DNA of 64,000 bases from RHKX01 sp963823565 (GTDB lineage Bacteria > Actinomycetota > Thermoleophilia > Solirubrobacterales > 70-9), in NCBI GenBank assembly GCA_963823565.1, contig CAWGLR010000001.1:372001-436000 (forward strand), written 5' to 3'. The notes below the pieces were generated by a model. It saw only the letters and a program-made list of their open reading frames with translations. It had not been told where the DNA came from and made no database searches. Made by a program: the position numbers and the translations under genes. Positions within the stretch are counted from its first letter, which is position 1. Every line of letters starts with the position of its first letter. Of the stretch, positions 45,180-53,241 are shown piece after piece.

Positions 45180-47075
45180 GTGCCTTCGCTCGCGGCTCGT
45201 TCCTCCCCGGCGTGGCTGACACCGTGCCTGGTCGCGCTGGTCGGTGCCTTCGTGGCCCTCCTCGCCTCCCCCGCCGGCGCCGAGGCCAAGCAGGCGTGGA
45301 GCAGCTACGACCGACCCGCCAAGTTCGGCGTCGTCACCGAGAACGAGGTCCCGATCGAGATGCCGGACGAGACGGTGCTGCGAGCCAAGGTGGCCCGCCC
45401 TGACGCACCCGGCCGCTTCCCCGTGATCATCACCCAGACGCCCTACAACAAGGCGGTTCCGTTGCTGGGCGGTACGAACGACTATCTGGTCCGCCGCGGC
45501 TACGTGCACGTGGTCGTCGACGTTCGCGGCACCGGGAGCTCGGAGGGGAGGTGGGACAGCTTCGGCCCGGCCGAGCAGGCGGATGGGCCCGAGGTCGTCG
45601 CCTGGGCCCGTAAGCAGCCGTGGTCGGACGGCAAGGTCGGCCTCTTCGGCGCCTCCTACATGGGTCTGACCCAGCTCTACACGGCGGCTCAACGACCGCC
45701 GGGGTTGAAGGCGATCTTCCCGATCGTGCCGCTCGCGGATGGCTATCGCGACATCGTCTTCAGTGGCGGCCAGGTCAACCTTGCGTTCATCCCGCTGTGG
45801 CTCGGGCTCGTCTCCGCCGGCGGCGTCGTGCCCCCGGCGCTGGTCGATCCGGCCGCCGGGCCCGCCGAGCAGGTGGCCAATCTCCTGACCACGGTCAGTA
45901 CGTTGCTCGATCACGTCGTCGGCGTCACCGACTTCCAGCTCAAGGTGATCACAGACGCGATCCTCGGAGGCGAGATGGCCTACGACGGCTCGTTCTGGAA
46001 GACGCGCTCGCCGATCGAGGTTCTCGACCGGATCGAGGTTCCGACCTTCGTGGTCGGCGGCCTCCACGATCTCTTCCAGCGTGGCGAGCCCCTGGTCTAC
46101 GAGCGGCTCAAGTCGCGCGTCAACACCCGGCTGCTGATGGGACCCTGGACCCACCTTGGCGGCTCGACCGGCGCCGGGCTGCCCGCCGACGGCGTGCCGG
46201 AGCTGAACAGCATCGCGCTGCGCTGGTTCGACCGCTACCTGAAGGGGATGCCCACGCAAATCGGCAAGATCCCCGACGTCACCCAGTACGTCCTCGGGCG
46301 CGACCGATACGAGGTCCAGCCGGACTGGCCCGATCCGCGGTTACGGCCGACGCGACTCCACCTGCGCGCGGACGGAGAGCTGGATCCGCGTCCCCCCGCG
46401 GGCTCCGAGCGGCCCGACAGCTTCCTCCAGCAGCCTCTCAACGGCTTCTGCACGCAGAGCACCAGTCAATGGACGGCGGGCCTCACCGAAGCGCTGCCCT
46501 GCACGACGGACGACCGGCTCAACGAGGCCTTGGAGCTGACGTACACGACCCCGCCGATGAAGCGGCCGATGCGCATCTCGGGCCCAGCGATGGCGGATCT
46601 TTGGGTGCGCACGACGCGTTCGGACGCCGTGCTCTCGGTGCGGATCACCGACGTGGCGCCGAGCGGAAAATCGACCGAGTTGACGGGTGGCTGGCTGGCC
46701 GGCTCGTTCCGGGCGATCGACCGCAGCAAGAGCCGGCGTGTGCGCGGCCACATGCTCCAGCCCTGGCATCCGTACACGCGTGAGTCGGTGGCGCCGGTGC
46801 CCGCCGGCAAGCCGATTCGAATGCGGGTCGAGATCTTCCCGACCAACGCCGTGATCAAGAAGGGTCACAGCCTCCGGGTCGCCGTCGGGCCGAGCGACTT
46901 CCCCCACTCGCTGCCCCCGCTGCCTCAGCTCTTCGATTCACTGGCCGGCAAGGTCGACGTGCTGCACAGCGTGGGGTACCCATCCGGGATCGAGCTGCCG
47001 ACGGTGCGTCCATGCGGAGACCGCAAGCCCAAGCGCTGCAAGCGCCCCCTCGAAGTCCCGGACCTGACGCGCTAG
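45180..47075 (+). CDS. Secreted CocE/NonD-type hydrolase (second)
   Basis: 631-residue exported serine hydrolase. Signal peptide about 1-36 (LVALVGAFVALLASPAGAEA). The catalytic nucleophile is in GASYMG (about 160-165), the RGTGSSEGRW loop precedes it, GGLHDLFQRG holds the acid, and PWTHLGG the His. The C-terminal jelly roll begins near LHLRADGEL. Distant relative of the hydrolase at 22789. It cleaves an ester, amide or X-Pro bond outside the membrane. Start GTG 45180 is 48 bases after the shared operator, so it belongs to the TetR-controlled set. Confidence 0.85.
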   Translation: MPSLAARSSPAWLTPCLVALVGAFVALLASPAGAEAKQAWSSYDRPAKFGVVTENEVPIEMPDETVLRAKVARPDAPGRFPVIITQTPYNKAVPLLGGTNDYLVRRGYVHVVVDVRGTGSSEGRWDSFGPAEQADGPEVVAWARKQPWSDGKVGLFGASYMGLTQLYTAAQRPPGLKAIFPIVPLADGYRDIVFSGGQVNLAFIPLWLGLVSAGGVVPPALVDPAAGPAEQVANLLTTVSTLLDHVVGVTDFQLKVITDAILGGEMAYDGSFWKTRSPIEVLDRIEVPTFVVGGLHDLFQRGEPLVYERLKSRVNTRLLMGPWTHLGGSTGAGLPADGVPELNSIALRWFDRYLKGMPTQIGKIPDVTQYVLGRDRYEVQPDWPDPRLRPTRLHLRADGELDPRPPAGSERPDSFLQQPLNGFCTQSTSQWTAGLTEALPCTTDDRLNEALELTYTTPPMKRPMRISGPAMADLWVRTTRSDAVLSVRITDVAPSGKSTELTGGWLAGSFRAIDRSKSRRVRGHMLQPWHPYTRESVAPVPAGKPIRMRVEIFPTNAVIKKGHSLRVAVGPSDFPHSLPPLPQLFDSLAGKVDVLHSVGYPSGIELPTVRPCGDRKPKRCKRPLEVPDLTR

Positions 47076-47188
47076 ACGCCCTTCGCCGCGGCTTCGAGGA
47101 TGACCCGTGATCGGACGCGCGGGAACTGCGAGAGGGCGAAGCGGCCGCGGCGCCGACCGGAGCACGCTCGCGGCCCTTCCGGCTCGCG

Positions 47189-47803
47189 CTACCCCTTCGG
47201 AGGCCCCACGACGGCGACGAGCCAACCCTGAAAGTCGGAGATCGCCGCCATCAGCTGCGGCGTCTCGCCGCGCTCGAGGTACTCGAGGATCAGCCCCCGG
47301 ATCCCGGTCAGGATCAGCACCTCGAGGGAGTCACGGCGAAGCCGGAGCTCCCGGCCGCTGGCGAGCAGGTCGTCGATCAGCGATCCCAGCAGCGCTCTGA
47401 AGCGGTCGGTGATGTAGGCGGCTGCGCGCTCGAGCGCGGGGTTGGTGATCGATTCGGCGGTGAGCCCGAACCAGGCGACGAGCAGGGCACGGTCGGTCGT
47501 CACAGCGGCCCACAGCTGCTCGAACCCCCGCGAGGCGATGTCCGCCGGCTCCTCCGCCCCCGCTAGGGCCTGCTCGAGCTGCTCGAGCAGTTGATCGCCG
47601 AGTTGACGAACAACCGCATCGAAAAGACCCTCGCGGGAGCCGAAGTAGTAGATCACCGCTCGCTTGCCAAGGCCTGCCTCGTCGGCGACCCGCTGTAGCG
47701 AGGTTGCTGCGTAACCGTCCCGCGCCAGGCATCTGAGAGCCGCGTCGATGATTCGCTGCGCGTGGCGCTCACCCTTCGGTGTCAGCTGCTGCTCGGCCCT
47801 CAC
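47189..47803 (-). CDS. TetR-family transcriptional regulator
   Basis: 204 residues. The HTH (about 20-60) reads RIIDAALRCLARDGYAATSL, then VADEAGLGKRAVIYYFGSRE, the TetR signature. The helical C-terminal ligand and dimer domain has DLLASGRELRLRRDSLEVLI. It follows the second thioesterase on the same strand (gap 37 bases). Four similar palindromic sites stand in front of nearby genes, including its own operon, so it most likely represses them and itself. GTG 47803 is used; no strong ribosome site. Confidence 0.9.
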   Translation of the reverse strand: MRAEQQLTPKGERHAQRIIDAALRCLARDGYAATSLQRVADEAGLGKRAVIYYFGSREGLFDAVVRQLGDQLLEQLEQALAGAEEPADIASRGFEQLWAAVTTDRALLVAWFGLTAESITNPALERAAAYITDRFRALLGSLIDDLLASGRELRLRRDSLEVLILTGIRGLILEYLERGETPQLMAAISDFQGWLVAVVGPPKG

Positions 47804-47840
47804 GGTGCCAGAGTATCTTCGGATCCGGGAGCCGTTTCCC

Positions 47841-48347
47841 CTATGCCTCGGGGACGGCCGAGCCATCCGGGGCCGCCCACTCCGCCCACGAGGACGGAAG
47901 CGGGGAACCGCTGCGGCGGAAATGCTCCAGCCCGACGGCGACGAACAGCGCGGTTGCCTCGGCGACGAGAGCTCCCTCAGCCTGGAGCCGGCCTTTCAGG
48001 TGGAGCTTCCGCTCCTCCTCGCGCTCGCACCACGCCTCCAGCTCGAGCTCCTGACCGATCAGCGCGGGCGCGCGAAAGTCGACCTCGAGCTTGGCCGTGA
48101 CGGCCGCCCGTCCAAGCACCATCAGAACGCTGCCGAGGGCGTCGTCGAGCACCGTGGCGATCGCTCCGCCGTGCGCGTATCCAGGCGCGCCCTCCTGCCG
48201 TCGGTCGAAGGTGACGCGTCCGCCCACCCGCTCGCCGTCCACCCGGAGGCGCAGACCCATCGAGGCGGGGTTGTCGGGACCGCAGCCGAGGCAGTGCGCC
48301 TGATGGGCGGGAAGGCTGCCGTCAGAGGCCGGGCGCAACGTCGACAC
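47841..48347 (-). CDS. PaaI-type hotdog thioesterase (second)
   Basis: 168-residue hotdog thioesterase-like protein with an N-terminal CLGCGPDNPASMGLR segment, as in PaaI-type enzymes with a Cys-rich start, and the YAHGGAIATVLDDALGSV catalytic stretch. It hydrolyses or binds acyl-CoA-type thioesters. First gene of the thioesterase-TetR unit; operator-like sites lie 30 and 116 bases upstream of its GTG (48347). Confidence 0.85.
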   Translation of the reverse strand: MSTLRPASDGSLPAHQAHCLGCGPDNPASMGLRLRVDGERVGGRVTFDRRQEGAPGYAHGGAIATVLDDALGSVLMVLGRAAVTAKLEVDFRAPALIGQELELEAWCEREEERKLHLKGRLQAEGALVAEATALFVAVGLEHFRRSGSPLPSSWAEWAAPDGSAVPEA

Positions 48348-48376
48348 CTCGGGTTGGCCGGATGATCACGCGGACA

Positions 48377-48396
48377 AAAGTACCAGGTGGTGCATT
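48377..48396. promoter_or_regulatory. Operator-like site O2 upstream of thioesterase-TetR
   Basis: AAAGTACCAGGTGGTGCATT shares its first 14 bases, AAAGTACCAGGTGG, plus the next T, with O1 at 45112. Position 30 bases before the second thioesterase start fits repressor control of that unit. Confidence 0.7.
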
Positions 48397-48462
48397 CCAG
48401 ATATCGCGCCCCCGGCGCTCCGGGTCCCCCCCGGCCCCGCCCTCGGCTCCATGTCGTAAACC

Positions 48463-48486
48463 AAAATGCACCAACTGGATCATTTT
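48463..48486. promoter_or_regulatory. Operator-like palindrome O3 upstream of the second P450
   Basis: AAAATGCACCAACTGG followed by ATCATTTT. The outer AAAATG/CATTTT arms are perfect, and the core AATGCACCA-x-CTGG equals the reverse complement of O2. It ends 20 bases before the TTG of the P450, right over the likely promoter (TATACG at 48491-48496). Confidence 0.7.
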
Positions 48487-48505
48487 GTGATATACGTTTG
48501 ACACC

Positions 48506-49738
48506 TTGTCGAGAGAAGCAGAGACCCCGCTCGAGGAGCTCGCCGTAGCCGACGAGGAGCTCTGGGTAGACGGCCCGCCCCACGAGACGTTCAAGCGGCT
48601 CCGCCGCGAGTGCCCGGTCCACTGGAGCGCGGGCATCGCCCAGTCTCCGAAGGATGCCGGCTTCTGGTCGGTGACGAAGGCCGACGACGTCCACACGGTC
48701 AGTCGCGACTGGCAGACGTACTCGTCGGCCAGCAACATCATCCTCACCGACCACTCCGTGCCGATCCACCTCGTTCAGGGGATGTTCATCGGGATGGACC
48801 CTCCCAAGCACGACCGGATCAAGACCCTGTTCCAGCGCGCGTTCACGCCGAAGGCGATCGCCCGGCACGAGGAACCGATTCGCGCGATCGCGACTGGCGT
48901 GCTCGACGGCCTCGACGGGCGTGAGAGCTGCGATCTCGTCAGCGACGTGGCACAGCCGGTGGTCTCTCGCGTGATCGGCAGCTTCATGGGCCTCGAGCCG
49001 GCCGATGACATGCCGTGGGCGACCGCGATCAACGCGCTGCTCGGCTTCGGCGATCCTGACCTCAACCCCAAGGGCCTCGAGCAGCTGGTGGCCGAGGATG
49101 TCCCGGCGATGTTCGAGACCTGCATGGAGCTCGTGGCGGCTCGGCGCCGGGAGCCAACCGACGACATGCTCAGCACCCTGATCTTCGCCGAGATCGACGG
49201 CGACTCCCTGACCGACGAGGAGATCTTCGCCGGCTTCGTGCTCTTGATGGCGGCCGGGAACGACTCCACCAAGGCCACCTACGCGAGCGCGATGCGCGCC
49301 CTGATGGACTTTCCGGACCAGCGGCAGAAGCTGATCGACGATCCGTCGCTCGTTCCCAGCGCGGTCGAGGAGGCGCTGCGGATGTTCCCCGCCTTCGCCC
49401 ACTTCCGGCGCACTGCGACCGAGGACACCGAGCTCGCCGGCTGCCCGATCAAGAAGGGCGACAAGGTCGCGCTCTGGTACCCCTCGTCGAATCGAGACGA
49501 GGACGTCTACGAGGATCCGGATCGCTTCGACGTGACGCGGAACCCCGAGCATCAGGCGTTCGGTGCGGGCGGCCGGCATTTCTGCCTCGGGACGGCGCTC
49601 GCACGCCTCGAGCTGAAGATCCTCGTCGGTGAGACCGTGAGCCGTTTCCCGACCATGGAGATCGACGGGGAGCCGACCTGGGTGAACTCGCAGTTCGCGA
49701 GCCAGCTGAAGACGCTCCCGGTTCGCCTCCACGCCTGA
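48506..49738 (+). CDS. Cytochrome P450 (second)
   Basis: 410-residue soluble P450 of a different group from the first. I-helix MAAGNDSTKATYAS (an Asn-Asp in place of the usual His/Glu-Thr pair), K-helix EEALRMFP (ExxR), and haem loop FGAGGRHFCLGTALARLE. The sequence style is close to actinobacterial sterol- or lipid-acting P450s such as the CYP125/CYP142 kind, but this is an impression. Start TTG 48506 follows a TATACG box by only 9 bases, so the message may be leaderless. Controlled by O2/O3. Confidence 0.92.
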   Translation: MSREAETPLEELAVADEELWVDGPPHETFKRLRRECPVHWSAGIAQSPKDAGFWSVTKADDVHTVSRDWQTYSSASNIILTDHSVPIHLVQGMFIGMDPPKHDRIKTLFQRAFTPKAIARHEEPIRAIATGVLDGLDGRESCDLVSDVAQPVVSRVIGSFMGLEPADDMPWATAINALLGFGDPDLNPKGLEQLVAEDVPAMFETCMELVAARRREPTDDMLSTLIFAEIDGDSLTDEEIFAGFVLLMAAGNDSTKATYASAMRALMDFPDQRQKLIDDPSLVPSAVEEALRMFPAFAHFRRTATEDTELAGCPIKKGDKVALWYPSSNRDEDVYEDPDRFDVTRNPEHQAFGAGGRHFCLGTALARLELKILVGETVSRFPTMEIDGEPTWVNSQFASQLKTLPVRLHA

Positions 49739-49880
49739 TCAGGGCGCCGCGACGAACTCCGCTACGGCCTGGGCCTCGTCCAGGCGCAGTGCTGGACTGA
49801 ACCAGCGCAGGCCATGGGATGCCGAGCGCGACTGCGAGCTCCTCGATCGGAATCCCACCGACATGGGCCAGCGGCGGCAC
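49739..49880 (-). pseudogene. Small open frame, possibly frameshifted
   Basis: Starts GTG 49880 (PPLAHVGGIPIEELAVALGI), the pattern of a short actinobacterial protein of unknown role. In another frame the end reads FSPALRLDEAQAVAEFVAAP to a stop next to the P450 stop, which looks like the natural continuation. If joined by a one-base shift it would be about 46 residues. Low confidence either as gene or remnant. Confidence 0.35.
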
Positions 49881-49884
49881 GCTC

Positions 49885-50169
49885 TCAGCCCTTCCGGCCG
49901 GGTTGGCGGTCGGTCGCGGAGCCGGCCTCGTCGTGCTCCTCGTAGCGAGCGACGTTGACGGTCGCGCATCGTGCGCAGCGAACGCGGACCTTCTTCGTCA
50001 TCTGGAGCTGGTGCATCGCGGCCGCGAGCACGTTGCCGCAGCGCACGCAGACATAGTCGTCGGGACCGTTGCCGCGGAAGGCGGGGCGGTCGGGGTCCTC
50101 CTGAACCGCGGTGGCGGCCGCGAAGGGGACCTCGCCCTCGCGGATCTCGCGCATCTCGACGACGGCCAT
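49885..50169 (-). CDS. Small zinc-ribbon protein
   Basis: 94 residues. Two CxxC pairs, C41-x2-C44 (CVRC) and C65-x2-C68 (CARC), form a likely four-Cys zinc ribbon. The tail is charged. It starts five bases after the stop of coxG on the same strand, so it is probably in the same unit. No further function known. Confidence 0.65.
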   Translation of the reverse strand: MAVVEMREIREGEVPFAAATAVQEDPDRPAFRGNGPDDYVCVRCGNVLAAAMHQLQMTKKVRVRCARCATVNVARYEEHDEAGSATDRQPGRKG

Positions 50170-50173
50170 CCGG

Positions 50174-50605
50174 CTAGAGGGCGCCGAGCTTAGTCGTGAA
50201 GTCGCCGATCAGGGCGTCGAGGACCCCGACCACGGTGCCCTCCCCCATCGAGGCGGCCTTTCCGGTGATCTTCGCCTCGGTGTGGATCTCGCCGCCGCCC
50301 TCGTTGACCTGAAAGGTGACGTCGGCGTTGGCATGGCCCTGGCCTCCGGCTTCCTTCGACCGAACCGCGAGAACGGCTCGGCGAGCGTCGGGGTCCTTCT
50401 CGACGACCTCGACGGTGCCGGCGAACTTCATCGACATCGCCCCCATCGCGATGTCGATCTCGGCCTTGACCTTGTCCTCGCCGAGCGCCTCGACGACCCT
50501 GCCACCCTCGACGCAGGGGACCACCCGCTCGAGGTCGGTGACGGTGGCGAAGCTCTCGTCGATCGGCTTGTCCATGGTGAACGTGTGGTCGAGCTCGGTT
50601 GCCAT
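50174..50605 (-). CDS. coxG: CoxG, carbon monoxide dehydrogenase accessory/membrane-recruiting protein
   Basis: 143-residue SRPBCC (START-like) protein of the CoxG family: TMDKPIDESFATVTDLERVV, CVEGGRVVE and MGAMSMKFAGTVEVV are typical. In related bacteria CoxG helps place CO dehydrogenase at the membrane or deliver quinone electrons. It is on the same strand as the cox operon but separated from it by the YceI gene (opposite strand). ATG 50605. Confidence 0.88.
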   Translation of the reverse strand: MATELDHTFTMDKPIDESFATVTDLERVVPCVEGGRVVEALGEDKVKAEIDIAMGAMSMKFAGTVEVVEKDPDARRAVLAVRSKEAGGQGHANADVTFQVNEGGGEIHTEAKITGKAASMGEGTVVGVLDALIGDFTTKLGAL

Positions 50606-50649
50606 CAGGCTTACCTCCTTGGTCGGGCGCCGCTCACTATGCTCGGCGC

Positions 50650-51195
50650 ATGTCGCCCCGATCGTCGACGCACGGGCTCGGACCCGTGCAGGCGACGCTG
50701 CGGATCCACACCGGGCGCGCCGGCGCCGCGGCGAAGGCCGGGCACGATCTCGTGATCGAGGTCGGCAGCTGGGAGGCGACGCTCCTCATCGCCGAGCGGG
50801 TCGCTGACTCCTCCGTCGAGCTCGCGGCCGACTCGACCTCGCTGCGGGTGATCGGGGGGAGCGGCGGGATGCAGAGGCTCAGCGACGAGGACAAGGCGAA
50901 CATCGAGCAGACGATCGGCGACGAGGTGCTGAAGGGCAGGCCGATCTCGTTCCGCTCGACCTCCGCGGCGGGCTCGGCGGGGGAGATCCGCTTCGAGGGG
51001 GAGCTGACGATCGGCGAGGCGAGCGCGCCGGCCGGATTCGACCTCGCGATCGGCGAGGACGGGGCGATCGGCGCCCGGACCAAGATCGAGCAGTCCGATT
51101 GGGGCATCGAGCCCTACAGCGCCCTCTTCGGGGCGCTCAAGGTCAGCGACGAGCTCGAGATCGTGCTCGACGGCCACCTCGATCAGTCCCGGTAG
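50650..51195 (+). CDS. YceI-like lipid/quinone-binding domain protein
   Basis: 181 residues of the YceI-like beta-barrel kind: QATLRIHTGRAGAAAKAGHD, then EATLLIAERVADSSVELAAD and SDWGIEPYSALFGALKVSDE. Such barrels bind polyisoprenoids or quinones. No signal peptide, so it is probably cytoplasmic. It lies between coxG and the CoxL-domain gene on the opposite strand and ends inside the last 13 bases of the latter. It may carry quinone for CO oxidation; inference. Confidence 0.8.
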   Translation: MSPRSSTHGLGPVQATLRIHTGRAGAAAKAGHDLVIEVGSWEATLLIAERVADSSVELAADSTSLRVIGGSGGMQRLSDEDKANIEQTIGDEVLKGRPISFRSTSAAGSAGEIRFEGELTIGEASAPAGFDLAIGEDGAIGARTKIEQSDWGIEPYSALFGALKVSDELEIVLDGHLDQSR

Positions 51196-51644
51196 ACGGC
51201 CTGCGCGTCGAGGCCGCCCTCGACGCCGGGTGGCAGGGGGCCGGTGCCATGGGCGTACATCGCGATGTCCGCGATCGTCCTCGTCCGCTCGGGGTCGCTG
51301 CCGTCGCCGTCGGCGTAGGCGCCGTTCGCCCACGTAAGGCCCTCGGGATCGACCTCGAGCGCCGCTCCGGCGAGCAGCCGCGACTTCTCGCGGATGCGGG
51401 CGGCGACGGTGCTGATCGCGGCTGCCGTCCCCGCCGAGGGAGCGGTGTTGTAGCCGTGGCCCTCGCCGAAGCGGTCGCTGTCGGCGGGCACCACCTTGAC
51501 GTCGAGCGCCGGCACGCCGAGCTCGGCGGCGACGAGCTCCGCGTAATCGGCCTCGCGCCCGTCGGGCTCGGTGGTCAGGCTGAGCACCATCTTTCCGGTT
51601 GGGTGGATGCGCAGGAACACCGCTCTGTAGGCCTCGTCAGCCAT
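51183..51644 (-). CDS. Free-standing copy of one CoxL (molybdopterin-binding) domain, lacking the cofactor motif
   Basis: 153 residues that align over their whole length with residues about 493-632 of the CoxL encoded 4 kb upstream (RIHPTGKMVLSL versus RVHPSGKAVVSI; AELVAAELGVPALDVKVVPA versus AQIVAEELGIPPEDVEVRHG; then AGAALEVDPEGLTWANGAY). The G-Q-G-H-E-T cofactor-contact motif of CoxL is replaced by P-D-G-R-E-A, so it cannot bind molybdopterin in the normal way. It has its own start (ATG 51644, GTG 51647 also possible) with AGGAGGAGG 7 bases upstream and a TGATG overlap with the gene before. It looks like a kept gene, not debris. Confidence 0.7.
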   Translation of the reverse strand: MADEAYRAVFLRIHPTGKMVLSLTTEPDGREADYAELVAAELGVPALDVKVVPADSDRFGEGHGYNTAPSAGTAAAISTVAARIREKSRLLAGAALEVDPEGLTWANGAYADGDGSDPERTRTIADIAMYAHGTGPLPPGVEGGLDAQAVYRD

Positions 51645-51844
51645 CACTGATCCTCCTCCTCGTCGCCATCATCGTCTCCCCCTCCCTCGGAGTCGAGCCT
51701 GCTGCGCTCCTGGTGGGCACGCAGCGCGTTGTGCTCCTTGAGATCGCAGAATGCGGACGCCGGACCGCCGAACGGGTGCGCCGGCACCGCCGGCCGCTCG
51801 CAGCCCGGGAAGATGCAGGTCCGCTGCTCGGCACCGTCGCTCAC
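51644..51844 (-). CDS. Small Cys/His protein between coxE and the CoxL-domain gene
   Basis: 66 residues; GTG 51844 overlaps the coxE stop (GTGA). The first half has CIFPGCERPAVPAHPFGG, then FCDLKEHNALRAHQERSRL: C-x4-C with a later C and two His is a possible zinc site. The last 15 residues are Asp/Glu-rich. Its stop overlaps the next start (TGATG). Function unknown; position in the operon ties it to CO dehydrogenase maturation. Confidence 0.6.
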   Translation of the reverse strand: MSDGAEQRTCIFPGCERPAVPAHPFGGPASAFCDLKEHNALRAHQERSRLDSEGGGDDDGDEEEDQ

Positions 51845-53241
51845 CCGCTGCCCCACCCCGGCGTCGTGCGGCCGCGGCTCGGCCCGTAGCCGCTCGGCAT
51901 CGCGACCGAGCTGCCGGGGACGGGCGTCGCGCTCGGCCAAGGCTCCTCGGCCTCCTCCTCGCTGGAGGCCGCCGCCGCGATCCCCGCCGGGGCCGGCTCG
52001 GCGCCCGGTGGCGAGGCGATCGCATCGACGACGTCGCCCAGCGCCGCGAAGCTGTGGCCGCTGACGAGGGCGTCGCAGTGCGCCACCGCCGCCCGCATGC
52101 CGCCGGCCCGGAGCTGAAAGCCGCTGGCGCCAAGCCGCGGGTTGACCCAGACGATCTTGTGGGCGAGGCGGGCCAGGCGCGCCATCTCGCGGTCGACGGC
52201 CCCGGGGTCGCCGCGCTCCCAACCGTCGGAGAGGATCACGACGATCGCCCCGCGGGCCAGGCCGCGGCGGCCGTGGCGATCGTTGAACTCCTTCAGCGCG
52301 GCGCCGATCCGGGTGCCGCTCGACCAGTCCGGGGCGGTCGCCGCCGCGCGCCGGATCGCCTGCTCGGGGTGTCGCGTGGCGAGCGCCCGGGTGAGCCGGG
52401 TGAGCCGGGTGGCGAAGGCGAAGGCCTCGACGCGGCGGCCGCTGCCCGCCGCGGAGCTCAGGAATTGCAGGTAGGCGCGCGCGTAGGGCTCCATCGAGCC
52501 GGAGATGTCGCAGAGCAGAACCAGCCGGCGGGGGACGATTCGACGCTGCCGGCGGCTGATCCGGACGGGATCGCCGCCGTGGCGCAGGCTGCCGCGGAGG
52601 GTGCGGCGCAGGTCGACGCCGCGACCATGATGGGAGCGCTCGAAGCGACGGGTGCGCCGCCCGGGGGTGGCGAGCACGAGCCGCGCCATCAGCTGAAAGA
52701 GCCGGGCGAGCTCGCCGGGCTCGAGCGCCTCGAAGCTCTTGGCGGCGAGCCGCTCCTCGTCGCTGGCGATCGCCGTCGGCAGCTCGAGCTCCCGCTCGGC
52801 TCCTTCCTCGTCCTCGGCGGGAGCGGGCGCGGCGGCGACGCTCGGGCCCCGCTCGCGCTCGAGCGCCTCGCGCGGTCGCTTCTCGCGCCCGCCCGGCGGG
52901 CGCTCGTCGGCGGGGGTCGGCACGGTCGGAGCATCCTCGGGAGCGACGGCGGGCGCGCCCGGGGCCGGGTCGCCGAAGACGTCGCGGAAGACCGAGTCGA
53001 AGGCCGCCGCGTACGCACGGTCGGTGACGAAGATCGAGCGCGCGGTGAAGTACAGGCCGCGGCGGCGCTCGGGCCGGACCAGGCCCAGCGCGCGGGCGAA
53101 GCCGGCCGAGCGATCCGCCGTCACCGGCACCCCCGCCTCGCGGAGCCGCTGGCCGAAGCGGCCGACCAGCGGCGGCAGGTCGAGCTCGACGGTCTCGACG
53201 CCGAACCTCGAGCGGGGGCCCTCGGGCCGCCGCTCAGCCAC
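51841..53241 (-). CDS. coxE: CoxE, VWA-domain protein for CO dehydrogenase maturation
   Basis: 466 residues. The N-terminal part (about 10-90) has the CoxE-like helical domain, a variable Pro/Glu linker follows, and the VWA domain (about 230-400) has the MIDAS motif D-I-S-G-S-M at about 244. CoxE works with the CoxD ATPase in installing the active-site sulphur and copper of CoxL in other bacteria. It starts 8 bases inside the coxD end and is followed by a GTGA overlap. Confidence 0.9.
   Translation of the reverse strand: MAERRPEGPRSRFGVETVELDLPPLVGRFGQRLREAGVPVTADRSAGFARALGLVRPERRRGLYFTARSIFVTDRAYAAAFDSVFRDVFGDPAPGAPAVAPEDAPTVPTPADERPPGGREKRPREALERERGPSVAAAPAPAEDEEGAERELELPTAIASDEERLAAKSFEALEPGELARLFQLMARLVLATPGRRTRRFERSHHGRGVDLRRTLRGSLRHGGDPVRISRRQRRIVPRRLVLLCDISGSMEPYARAYLQFLSSAAGSGRRVEAFAFATRLTRLTRALATRHPEQAIRRAAATAPDWSSGTRIGAALKEFNDRHGRRGLARGAIVVILSDGWERGDPGAVDREMARLARLAHKIVWVNPRLGASGFQLRAGGMRAAVAHCDALVSGHSFAALGDVVDAIASPPGAEPAPAGIAAAASSEEEAEEPWPSATPVPGSSVAMPSGYGPSRGRTTPGWGSG

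Noticed and set aside
44082..46259. A 725-residue minus-strand frame extending the F420-type oxidoreductase into the hydrolase region
   Set aside because: The extra N-terminal 380 residues are the antisense of the secreted hydrolase gene; the operator at 45112 marks the real upstream limit.
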